A stretch of DNA of 64,000 nucleotides from Persephonella sp964519345 (GTDB taxonomy: Bacteria; Aquificota; Aquificia; Aquificales; Hydrogenothermaceae): NCBI GenBank assembly GCA_964519345.1, contig CAZFKX010000009.1, positions 1 to 64,000 of the forward strand. Reading direction: 5' to 3'. The translations under genes were made by a program, and so were the position numbers. The notes beneath the pieces are model-generated. The model saw nothing but the letters and a program-made list of their open reading frames with translations, made no database searches and was not told the DNA's origin. The first letter of the stretch is position 1, and each line of letters begins with the position of its first letter. This document shows, piece after piece, positions 44,173 through 52,886 of the stretch.

Positions 44173-46167
44173 ATGTATTTTTTTTCTAATCTAACTATCA
44201 AAACTAAATTACTCATATTGTCCCTTGTTCCCGCAGTAGTTATAATTCTTTATTCTGGATTTATTTTCAAGAATAATTACATCAAATATAATGAAGAAAG
44301 ATCGCTGGAGCAGGCTGTTAATCTTTCAGTTAAACTTTCATCTGTTGTTCACGAGGTTCAGAAAGAAAGAGGAAGAACTGCAGGTTTTCTGGGCAGCGGG
44401 GGAAAAGAGTTCAGGACAGAGCTCTTAAATCAGAGAAGATTAACGGATAAAAAGGTTGATGAGCTAAAAAACTATATAAAAAAGTTAGACTATTCTCAGC
44501 TTCCAGATAGTCTCAGAATGGAAATAAATGTTTTCCTTGAAAAACTCGATACAATTCCAGAAATAAGAAAGGAAGTTGATAATTTTAGTATATCATTAAG
44601 AGAAGCCCTGAAGCTATATACAGATATAAACAGCAAGCTCCTTCATGCTATAGGATCCATAGCAAAGTTCAGCTCAGATGCAAAGATAACAAGAGAACTT
44701 GCTGCCTATGTTAATTTCTTACTTGCTAAAGAGAGAATGGGTATAGAAAGGGCTGTATTATCTGCTGTATTTGCAAGAAATTCTTTTAATGATTATCTTT
44801 ATCAAAGATTCTTATCCCTTCTGTCCGAGCAGAAAGCTTTCCTTACAGGTTTTAAAATGCTTTCAACAGAAGATTTTCTGAATTTTTATAAAAAAACAGT
44901 TGTGGGTAAAGCTATTAAAGAAGTCGAAAGAATGGAAAATACGGCACTTGAAAAAGCCTCGGCTGGAGGTTTTGATATAGATCCTTCTTACTGGTTTGAT
45001 ACTATAACGAAAAAGATAAATTTAATGAAGAAGGTTGAGGACTATATGTCTAACAGGCTCACAAGTGATATATATAAGGCAAAAGAGAGAGTATTTAAGA
45101 GTCTTATCGTGCAGACATTTTTTTCGGTTGTTATTATAACGTCTATACTGATGATGGGATTTTTTATACAGCGTTCAATCAATAGGTCTATAAAAAGAAT
45201 AAAAGATAATGTAGATTACATAGCGGAAACTAAAGATTTCACAAGAAAGATAGACCTTGATTCTAAGGATGAAATGCACGATATAGCAGATGCTGTGAAC
45301 AATTTCTTAGAAGCCTCAAAAGAAGCTATAGAACAGGCGAAGATCTCAGCAGAGGAAAATGCCTCAATTGCTTCAGAACTTTCGGCAACAGCTGTTGAGA
45401 TAGGAAAAAGAGCAGAGGAAGAGTCAAAGATTGTTAAGGAAACAACTGAAAAAGCTCTTGGAATTCAGGGACCTTTAAGAAATCTTGTTGGTAAGCTTGA
45501 CCAGACAAAAGAAGAAATAATGAAAGCTAACGGTGTTCTCAATAAGGCAAGTGATCAGATAAATGAGTTGATAGTTACTGTCAAAAGAAGCGCTGAAGAG
45601 GAGATTGAGATTGTAAAAGAGCTTGAAACTCTTAAGAAAAGTACAGATAAAACTCAGGAAGTTCTCAGGCTTATTGAAGATATTGCTGATCAGACAAATC
45701 TTCTAGCATTAAATGCTGCTATAGAAGCTGCCAGAGCAGGAGAAGTTGGAAGGGGTTTTGCTGTTGTTGCTGATGAGGTCAGATCCCTTGCAGAAAAATC
45801 AAGGGAGTATGTTGACAGTATAACGGAGACAATATCTGAACTTATAAATGAGATAAATGTTATAACTGAGAAGATATCATTTAATGCAGATAATATAAAA
45901 AGGCTTACAGAATCTTCTTCTCACGTTGAGAGAGATGTTAACGAGGTTACATCTGTTATGGATCAAACTGTAAAAATGGCTGAAGATGCTTCTGTAAGTG
46001 TAAGGTCTATAGTGTCCGAGATAGAGGAAATTATTGGCGATATAGAAAGGATCAATGAGATATCAGGTGCAAATACAAGAAGTGTTGAAGAAATAGCAAC
46101 AGCAACAGAACATTTATACAGGCTTATAGAAAATCTAAATAAGATTCTTGAAGAGTTTAAAACCTGA
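44173..46167 (+). CDS. Methyl-accepting chemotaxis protein with NIT sensor domain
   Basis: 664 residues. Membrane helix 1 (about 14-32), a periplasmic four-helix sensor beginning VVHEVQKERGRTAGFLG, the mark of the nitrate/nitrite-sensing NIT domain, helix 2 (about 315-337), HAMP (about 338-395) and a cytoplasmic signalling domain with the hairpin tip DQTNLLALNAAIEAARAG (506-523) and GRGFAVVADEVRSLAEKS. Passes ligand state to CheA/CheW. The ligand is inferred from the domain family. AAGGAGG precedes the start. Its TGA abuts the reverse gyrase stop on the other strand. Confidence 0.92.
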   Translation: MYFFSNLTIKTKLLILSLVPAVVIILYSGFIFKNNYIKYNEERSLEQAVNLSVKLSSVVHEVQKERGRTAGFLGSGGKEFRTELLNQRRLTDKKVDELKNYIKKLDYSQLPDSLRMEINVFLEKLDTIPEIRKEVDNFSISLREALKLYTDINSKLLHAIGSIAKFSSDAKITRELAAYVNFLLAKERMGIERAVLSAVFARNSFNDYLYQRFLSLLSEQKAFLTGFKMLSTEDFLNFYKKTVVGKAIKEVERMENTALEKASAGGFDIDPSYWFDTITKKINLMKKVEDYMSNRLTSDIYKAKERVFKSLIVQTFFSVVIITSILMMGFFIQRSINRSIKRIKDNVDYIAETKDFTRKIDLDSKDEMHDIADAVNNFLEASKEAIEQAKISAEENASIASELSATAVEIGKRAEEESKIVKETTEKALGIQGPLRNLVGKLDQTKEEIMKANGVLNKASDQINELIVTVKRSAEEEIEIVKELETLKKSTDKTQEVLRLIEDIADQTNLLALNAAIEAARAGEVGRGFAVVADEVRSLAEKSREYVDSITETISELINEINVITEKISFNADNIKRLTESSSHVERDVNEVTSVMDQTVKMAEDASVSVRSIVSEIEEIIGDIERINEISGANTRSVEEIATATEHLYRLIENLNKILEEFKT

Positions 46168-49100
46168 TTACTCTTCGTAAGTGAATTTATCTAATCTGAC
46201 TGTAATAAAGAGATCTCTCTCCTCAAGTTCTGCAAACAGTTTTTCAAGTTCCTTTTCATAATCTGTTTTACCTTCTTCTATTCTGTCCATTATACTTTCA
46301 AGTTCTTTTGTATAACTTTCATTTACAAACCTATAGATATCCTCTCTACTTTTTATAATTTCCATCACTTTCCTTCCAAGTTTTGTTGGGAAAAGGTATC
46401 CTCTTCTCTCAATTATGTAATGCCTATCAAGCAATTTCTGTACAGTAACAGCATAGGTTGAAGGTCTTCCTATACCTTTTTCTTTCATATCCTGTATGAT
46501 CTCACTGAACGTGTAATAAGAAACCTTTGGTAAAAGATGGTAGCTTTTATTTTTTATATCTATCTTCCCTTCGGGAATTTTGTATGTATGAATCTTAAGA
46601 ACAAGATCGCAACCGTGCTGGATGATGTCTGTTGTAAAACCAATCTCAACCTCTTCATCAAAAGCTTTTATCTTATATACTCTCTTCTCAACAATAGATT
46701 CTATCATCTGGGATGCTATAAATCTTCTAAAAATAATGTCATAAAGTTTTATATGGTCTTTTGTTATTCCCTGAAGTCCCATGGTGTACATCATAGATCT
46801 TAGTTCATCAGCATCAACAGGCTTTGTAGGTCTTATACACTCATGGGCTCCTTTTGATGCTGAAAATGTTCTAACCTTTAAATACTCTTTACCAAAATTT
46901 TCCTCTATATATTCCTTTGCAATGTATATCCCTGCCTCAGAAACCCTTATACTGTCTGTTCTGTGATATGTTATAAGACCTGCTTCGAAAAGATCCTGTG
47001 CAAGACCCATGGTTTTTTGAGGAGACAAACCAAGTTCCTTTGCTGAGGCAGAAAGCATTGTGTCTGTTGAAAAAGGTTTTATGAAAACCTTTTCTTTTAT
47101 CTTTTCTTTTTGAGAGATTAAAACAAACTGAACATTACGGTAAAACCATTTTGCCTTTTCCCTATCGTCAAATCTGAACTCAATGGGAATGCTGTCAATA
47201 AATACCCTTACTACTGATATCTTTTGTTTAGCCTGATCTGTTCTATTTATAATCCATTCAAGTACTGGTGTCTGAACCCTACCTGCTGATAAAAAGTGTC
47301 TGTGTAATTTTTCCTGTACAAACTGTGAGATAGTGAAACCTATCCATCTATCTGATATTCTTCTTAAAAGTTGGGCTTTTACAAGATTTTTATCAATTTT
47401 TCTGTAATTTTCCACGGCTTCTAAAAACGCTTTTTTTGTTACCTCATGAAATTCTGCTCTTTTTACGTCAAAATTGTATGGTCTTGTCATCAGATATAGA
47501 TCAAAGCTTATTTTTTCACCTTCTGTATCAGGATCTGTTGCTATAAAAACCTCTTCTACTTCAAGATCAAGTTCTCTTATTCCTTCTATAATATCTTTTC
47601 TGCTTTTATCTATCGGTTCAAAAACAGGTATGAAATGGCTGTCCTTTCTTACCCCAAAATATCCTTCTTCTTTATTTAGATCAAAAATATGACCTTTGCT
47701 TGCAATAACTGTTAAGAATTTGTCTCCTATTGCTATCTCGTATGCATCAACGCCTTTAATCTTTCTTCTAAGGGGTTTTCCAAAAAAGTTTGCTATTGTT
47801 CTTGCTTTATTAGGAGACTCAACAATAACAACGGTCGTTTTAAAAGATTTTTTCTCTTCAACAATAATCTTTCCTGAGAGAACATTTCTTACATTTTCTC
47901 TGTCCCGATCTATCTCTTTAAATAGTTTTTCAAGATTTACTTGATCAGCCGGTTTGAACTGAATATCTTCACTGAACCATCTTACCTTTTTTTGAAGGGA
48001 GTAGAAAGCTTTATCATCATCAACGAGTGTATAGGCAAGTCCTTTTGTAAGTCCGCCTGCATAAAGCCTTGATGTTCTTCCAGATGCCTGTATATAACCT
48101 GTAACATCAGCTGTTATAAGTATAAAACCTTTATCCGTTTTTTTAAGTGTTATCTCGGGAGATTCTTTAATCTGATTAAATATATCAGGCTTTTCAACAA
48201 TCCTTTTTACATATAGCTGGATTTCCCTTAATTTTTCTGCTTTTTCCCTGTCTAACTTTTCTTCAGGTATAAAAGCATAAATCTTGAGAAAGTTTATATA
48301 CTCATAAAGCTGTTTTACCTCTTCCGTTTCTATCAGCTTTTTTTTAATAAGGAAGGGCGTAAGGGTGAGCATAAAATAATATAGATGTATAAACTCTTCT
48401 TCAAACTTTATATTAAACTGTAGTTTCGGAACGCCAACAAATAGTGCATATCTGATAACATCAGGAAGATCAAGACCCCTTGCTATTGGGTTTCTATAGC
48501 TTGCAAAACCTACTACAACCTGAACTTCGCCAGATCTAAATTTTTCAATATTTTCCATAATATTTTCATAGGAAACAGCTTTTATACCGTTTTTATTCAG
48601 GAATTCAACATAGTTTTCCAGTCTTTCTTTTGTTTCTGATGAAGATAGAAATACAAGTCCACCATTTCCAAATTTTCTTATCCTTTCAGCTGAGGTTTTC
48701 CAGACGTTTTCAGGTTTTTCATAAATGTCCTCAATATTTCTTAAGGTTAGCGAAGGTCTGCCAACTTCAAATCCAAGCAGTTCTCTAAAAAGATTTACTC
48801 TTTTTGATCTTGGGTTTGATGTTGCAGAAGATACAATTAATACACCTTTTCTCTTTTGCGAGATTTTATTTATTTTCTCCTGCCATTTATTCAGTATTTC
48901 AATCTCCTCTTCTTTAGGCTGTCCTTTTTTAAATATTTTCTGTTTAAAGGATATAAATTTCAGAGTATCCTGTATCTCTTCCTGTGAAAATCCAAGAAGG
49001 AGGAGTATCTTGTCTATATTCCTTGCACTTTTTAAAACACTATCAACATCGTCAACAAATATAAGGGAAAAATCTCCTTTTGGGATTATATCTACATTTT

Positions 49101-49662
49101 TGTAAAGAAACATAGTTGTTGTTATTAGTATGTTAAAATCGCCTTTTTTGATTCTTTCTTTAAGCTCTTCCTGTCTTTTTTTTGTTTTTGCAAATTTTGC
49201 GCTGTAAGCCAGTATCCTCTCAGGATTTGTACCGAATGATAACAGCCTGTCATAAGCCTGGTTTACCAGGACTTGCGTTGGAAATATAAGGTATGTTTTT
49301 TTGTTTTCTCTTTCTAATAAATATTTTGAAAGAACAAGTCCAAAAGTTGTTTTTCCTATACCTGTAGGAGCAAGAAGTGCGTAAGAAATATTTAAAAAAA
49401 ACCTTTTTGTCCAGGTTTCTTGAATAGACCACAGATCATTATTTATAACATCTTTGAAAAATAACTTAAACTCTTTTACTTTTTTCCACAGTTCACATAT
49501 AGATAGAAATTTTCCATAACCTAAAATATCGCATATATCTTCCCTCTTGATTTCCTCAGGAAGACAGTTCTTACATAAAATACCTTTTTCAAGTCTGTCT
49601 GCCGTTATCTCACCCCCACAGTTTGGGCATACATCTTTATAAACAATATAAATGGAAGACAA
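46168..49662 (-). CDS. rgy: Reverse gyrase
   Basis: 1164 residues, full length. N-terminal zinc finger (C12, C15, C30, C33), SF2 helicase with Walker A APTGIGKTT near 98-106, LIFVDDVDSVL, and YIQASGRTSRLYAGG. The topoisomerase IA half starts near 605 with the Toprim VVIVESPNKARTIANFFGKP and has its catalytic Tyr in GLITYHRTDSIR near 897. The second zinc finger seen in some reverse gyrases is not visible. It introduces positive supercoils and is the hallmark of hyperthermophiles and many Aquificota. Start TTG 49662 with AGGAGGG 6 bases ahead. Confidence 0.98.
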   Translation of the reverse strand: MSSIYIVYKDVCPNCGGEITADRLEKGILCKNCLPEEIKREDICDILGYGKFLSICELWKKVKEFKLFFKDVINNDLWSIQETWTKRFFLNISYALLAPTGIGKTTFGLVLSKYLLERENKKTYLIFPTQVLVNQAYDRLLSFGTNPERILAYSAKFAKTKKRQEELKERIKKGDFNILITTTMFLYKNVDIIPKGDFSLIFVDDVDSVLKSARNIDKILLLLGFSQEEIQDTLKFISFKQKIFKKGQPKEEEIEILNKWQEKINKISQKRKGVLIVSSATSNPRSKRVNLFRELLGFEVGRPSLTLRNIEDIYEKPENVWKTSAERIRKFGNGGLVFLSSSETKERLENYVEFLNKNGIKAVSYENIMENIEKFRSGEVQVVVGFASYRNPIARGLDLPDVIRYALFVGVPKLQFNIKFEEEFIHLYYFMLTLTPFLIKKKLIETEEVKQLYEYINFLKIYAFIPEEKLDREKAEKLREIQLYVKRIVEKPDIFNQIKESPEITLKKTDKGFILITADVTGYIQASGRTSRLYAGGLTKGLAYTLVDDDKAFYSLQKKVRWFSEDIQFKPADQVNLEKLFKEIDRDRENVRNVLSGKIIVEEKKSFKTTVVIVESPNKARTIANFFGKPLRRKIKGVDAYEIAIGDKFLTVIASKGHIFDLNKEEGYFGVRKDSHFIPVFEPIDKSRKDIIEGIRELDLEVEEVFIATDPDTEGEKISFDLYLMTRPYNFDVKRAEFHEVTKKAFLEAVENYRKIDKNLVKAQLLRRISDRWIGFTISQFVQEKLHRHFLSAGRVQTPVLEWIINRTDQAKQKISVVRVFIDSIPIEFRFDDREKAKWFYRNVQFVLISQKEKIKEKVFIKPFSTDTMLSASAKELGLSPQKTMGLAQDLFEAGLITYHRTDSIRVSEAGIYIAKEYIEENFGKEYLKVRTFSASKGAHECIRPTKPVDADELRSMMYTMGLQGITKDHIKLYDIIFRRFIASQMIESIVEKRVYKIKAFDEEVEIGFTTDIIQHGCDLVLKIHTYKIPEGKIDIKNKSYHLLPKVSYYTFSEIIQDMKEKGIGRPSTYAVTVQKLLDRHYIIERRGYLFPTKLGRKVMEIIKSREDIYRFVNESYTKELESIMDRIEEGKTDYEKELEKLFAELEERDLFITVRLDKFTYEE

Positions 49663-49706
49663 TATGATCCCTCCTAAGTTTTTACCTAAATATTAAAATA
49701 AGCGGA

Positions 49707-50711
49707 TTATATATTCTGTCTGCCCTCATCAAGTCTTATATTCTTTAACCAGTCTCTATTTTTTATGTACCAATTTACTGTCCTTTTTAATCCTTCATCT
49801 ATATCTATCTCAGGATGCCATCCAAGTAGTTTGCTTGCTTTCTCAATATCAGCCCATGTCTCTTTCATATCTGCTTTATGGAAAGGCATGTAATCTATTA
49901 TGGCTTTTTTTCCAAGCAGTTCTTCTATTCTCTGTATAATGCTCTTTAATGAAATAGGATTTTTGCCTCCTCCAAGATTTACGATCTCATATCCGAGATT
50001 TTTCATTGCGAGGATAGTTCCTTTAGCGATATCATCGACATAAGTAAAATCCCTTGCCTGTGAACCATCTCCGTAAAGCTTTATAGGCTTTCCTTCATCT
50101 ATCCATTTTATAAACCTGAATATACTCATGTCAGGTCTTCCCGCAGGACCATAAACTGTAAAGTATCTAACAACAGTTATATCTATACCGTAAAGATAAT
50201 GGTAGGTATATGCCATAACTTCAGCAGCTTTTTTGGATGCAGCATATGGCGATATTGGTGTATTTACAGGGAGATCTTCTTTAAAAGGCATAGGCTGTCC
50301 TGCATAAAGTGAAGATGTTGAGGCAAGAACCATCTTTTTTATGCCTTTTTCTTTCATCATCTCAAGGAGGTTTAGCGTTCCCTGTGCATTTGTCTGGAGG
50401 TAAACATGAGGATTTTCCATTGAGTATCTTACGCCCGCTCTTGCTGCAAGGTTAAGAACTACGTCAAAATCAAAGTTTTCAAAAAGGATCTTTAAGGCAC
50501 CGAGATTTTCTATATCAAGCTGGAAGAATCTAAAATTTTCGTATTTTTTAAGGTCGTTCTTTCTCCATTCTTTAAGGCGTATGTCGTAATAGCTGTTCAT
50601 ATTGTCAATCCCTATAACACTAAAACCACATTCAAGGAGTAATTTTGAAGTCTTCCAACCTATGAATCCTGCAGCTCCTGTTACGAGAACTGTCTGACCT
50701 TTTGCTTGCAT
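49707..50711 (-). CDS. NAD-dependent sugar-nucleotide epimerase (UDP-glucuronate 4-epimerase-like)
   Basis: 334 residues from ATG 50711 (AGGAG ahead); a longer frame to 50900 would run over the divergent gene and its promoter. Rossmann loop TGAAGFIGWKTS, catalytic YAASKKAAE (YxxxK) and YGPAGRPDMSIFRFIKWI followed by GDGSQARDFTYVDDI, as in UDP-glucuronate epimerases. Makes UDP-galacturonate or a related sugar for LPS or surface glycans. It pairs head to head with a glycosyltransferase, supporting a glycan role. Confidence 0.88.
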   Translation of the reverse strand: MQAKGQTVLVTGAAGFIGWKTSKLLLECGFSVIGIDNMNSYYDIRLKEWRKNDLKKYENFRFFQLDIENLGALKILFENFDFDVVLNLAARAGVRYSMENPHVYLQTNAQGTLNLLEMMKEKGIKKMVLASTSSLYAGQPMPFKEDLPVNTPISPYAASKKAAEVMAYTYHYLYGIDITVVRYFTVYGPAGRPDMSIFRFIKWIDEGKPIKLYGDGSQARDFTYVDDIAKGTILAMKNLGYEIVNLGGGKNPISLKSIIQRIEELLGKKAIIDYMPFHKADMKETWADIEKASKLLGWHPEIDIDEGLKRTVNWYIKNRDWLKNIRLDEGRQNI

Positions 50712-50773
50712 CTGACTGCTCCTGATATAATTTGAAACAAACAAATTATAGCATTCAGGAGATACTATTTGAA
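50702..50773. promoter_or_regulatory. Overlapping divergent promoters in an inverted repeat
   Basis: The 57-bp gap between the epimerase and the glycosyltransferase holds TATAATTT (50726-50733) and its mirror AAATTATA (50743-50750), enclosed by CTCCTGA and TCAGGAG, the two ribosome sites. TTGCTT (50702-50707) and TTCAAA on the minus strand (50768-50773) could be the two -35 boxes with 17-18 bp spacing. Transcripts would start within a few bases of each other. Confidence 0.4.
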
Positions 50774-51878
50774 AAAAGAAATAAAGATTCTTGAGATTAT
50801 AGACAGTCACGGCTGGTGTGGGACAAAGGAGCAGACATATCTGATAACAAGAGAACTTTCTAAATATTTTAATGTAGATCTTGCCCTTGCTTACGATCAT
50901 ACTGAGATGATAGAAAAACTTAAAGGTAAGGTTCCGCTAAAATTTTATGAGATAGACAACGGTAGTATAAGAAGATTTAATGTAAAAAACTATAAGAGAC
51001 TTTATAGAATAATAACGGAAGGAGATTATAACGTAATTGTTGCAAACTCATCATGGTCATTTAACTATCTAAGGATAATTTATCCTTTTTTAAATAAAAA
51101 ACCAAAAATCATAGCCATGAGAAGATCAGGTTATATCCCCTCTTTCTTTTCAAAACACTTAAAATATTCTATTGCTGACAGGATTGTTGTTGTTTCAAAA
51201 GATGTCGCAGATCTTCTTAAGGAAAAAAATTTTTTCCCTGAAAAGCTTGTAACAATAGAGAGCGGTATAGATCTTTCAAGATTCAAACCATCAAATGATT
51301 TTAGAAATGAAATAAGAAAAGAACTTGGAATATCTGATAAAGAAAAGGTTTTTATTAATGTTGCCAACTGGCAACCTTGGAGGAAAGGGCAGGATTTACT
51401 GTTAAAAGCTTTCAAAGAATTAGGATGTGAAAACTGCAGACTTATACTTGTTGGCAATGATACTGATAGTATAGAAGCAAAAAATATGATTAAACAGTTT
51501 GGACTTGAAGATAAAGTTATACCACTTGGTTTTAGATATGATATTGATAAACTTCTTCAGGGTGCAGACTTTTTTGTTCTATCCTCAAATTCAGAAGGAA
51601 TTGCAGGTGCTTTACTGCAAGGTATGGCATCTGGAAAGGTTGTTCTTTCAACCCTCGCTGGAGGAATAGGAGAGTATCTTAAGGATGGTTACAATGGTTT
51701 TTCTGTTAAAGTAGGCGACTCTAAAGGTATGACTAAGAAGATGAGATATATGATTTCTCTTAATGAAGAAGATTACAGCCGTTTATCTAAAAATGCTGTA
51801 GAAACTGCAAAAAGATACTCAATAGAAGAGACAGCAAAGAAATGGGTTAAACTGATAAATGAACTTTTAAACAGTTGA
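50769..51878 (+). CDS. Glycosyltransferase, family 4 (GT-B fold)
   Basis: 369 residues. The N-terminal half has GWCGTKEQTYLITREL; the C-terminal half has VANWQPWRKGQDLLLKAF and the donor-site FFVLSSNSEGIAGALLQGMASGK with the E-x7-E-like motif, then GGIGEYLKDGYNG. Adds a sugar to LPS core or another surface glycan; acceptor unknown. Start TTG 50769 with AGGAG ahead. Confidence 0.88.
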   Translation: MKKEIKILEIIDSHGWCGTKEQTYLITRELSKYFNVDLALAYDHTEMIEKLKGKVPLKFYEIDNGSIRRFNVKNYKRLYRIITEGDYNVIVANSSWSFNYLRIIYPFLNKKPKIIAMRRSGYIPSFFSKHLKYSIADRIVVVSKDVADLLKEKNFFPEKLVTIESGIDLSRFKPSNDFRNEIRKELGISDKEKVFINVANWQPWRKGQDLLLKAFKELGCENCRLILVGNDTDSIEAKNMIKQFGLEDKVIPLGFRYDIDKLLQGADFFVLSSNSEGIAGALLQGMASGKVVLSTLAGGIGEYLKDGYNGFSVKVGDSKGMTKKMRYMISLNEEDYSRLSKNAVETAKRYSIEETAKKWVKLINELLNS

Positions 51879-51923
51879 TACTTTTCTGGTATATTTGTTA
51901 AAACTCAAAAAGAGGTTGGCAGA

Positions 51924-52886
51924 TTGGATGTAAAAGCTGTTCCACTTGAAAATCCTCTTTCTTATAAGCTTTTTGGAATAGAATTTAAAAATCCTGTATG
52001 GACAGCATCAGGCTGTTTTTCTTACGGACTTGAGGTTGCTCAAAATCTTTATGATATATCAAAACTTGGAGCTGTTGTTGTAAAGGGTCTTTCTTATAAA
52101 CCAAGAGAGGGAAACCCTCCCCAGAGAATTGTTGAAACTCCGTGTGGTATGCTTAACTCTATAGGACTCCAGAATCCTGGAGTTAAATACTTTATAAAAA
52201 ACATACTTCCAGAGCTAAAAAGGTATGATACAGTTATTGTAGTTAATATTTTTGGTGAAGATCAGGATGAGTATTTAAAGGTTGGAGAAACTTTAAATAG
52301 TGTTGATGAAGTTAAAATACTTGAACTCAATGTATCATGTCCAAATGTAAAAAAAGGAGGGATAGCTTTTGGTTCAGATCCTGAAACACTTTTTAATCTT
52401 GTTTACAGGCTAAGGCAGGTAACTGATAAACCTCTACTCGTAAAATTAAGCCCTAATGTTACAAATATTTTGGATACAGCAACCGCTTCCGTCGAGGCAG
52501 GTGCTGATGGACTTGTTCTTATTAATACACTTCTGGGAATGGCTATAGACGTGGAGAAAGAAGAACCTATTATTGGTATGAAGACAGGAGGTCTGTCAGG
52601 ACCGGCTATTCTTCCGGTTGCTGTTAGGATGGTATATCAGGTCTATGAAAAATACGGTTCTTCAATTCCTATTATTGGTGTTGGAGGAATAACAACATCT
52701 GAAGATGCTCTACAGCACATACTTGCAGGTGCTGTTGCCGTTCAGATAGGAACTGCAAACTTTTACGATCCTTATTCTCCTTTAAAGGTAATTGACGGAT
52801 TAAAAAAACATATTAAGAGCAAGGGATACGATCATTTTTTACATATGGTTGGCAAGGCACACAAAATAAAATTTAAGGAGGTATGA
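51924..52886 (+). CDS. pyrD: Dihydroorotate dehydrogenase, class 1B type
   Basis: 320 residues. GIEFKNPVWTASGCFSYG, catalytic Cys in LNVSCPNVKKGG, FMN-site KLSPNVTNI and GVGGITTSEDALQHILAGA. No membrane helix, so class 1 rather than the membrane class 2. PyrK, the class 1B partner, is not adjacent. Start TTG 51924 with GAGGT ahead. Confidence 0.94.
   Translation: MDVKAVPLENPLSYKLFGIEFKNPVWTASGCFSYGLEVAQNLYDISKLGAVVVKGLSYKPREGNPPQRIVETPCGMLNSIGLQNPGVKYFIKNILPELKRYDTVIVVNIFGEDQDEYLKVGETLNSVDEVKILELNVSCPNVKKGGIAFGSDPETLFNLVYRLRQVTDKPLLVKLSPNVTNILDTATASVEAGADGLVLINTLLGMAIDVEKEEPIIGMKTGGLSGPAILPVAVRMVYQVYEKYGSSIPIIGVGGITTSEDALQHILAGAVAVQIGTANFYDPYSPLKVIDGLKKHIKSKGYDHFLHMVGKAHKIKFKEV

Noticed and set aside
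50712..50900. N-terminal extension of the epimerase by 63 residues
   Set aside because: It would run over the divergent glycosyltransferase start and lacks the Rossmann start context; ATG 50711 has AGGAG ahead and begins just before the nucleotide-binding loop.
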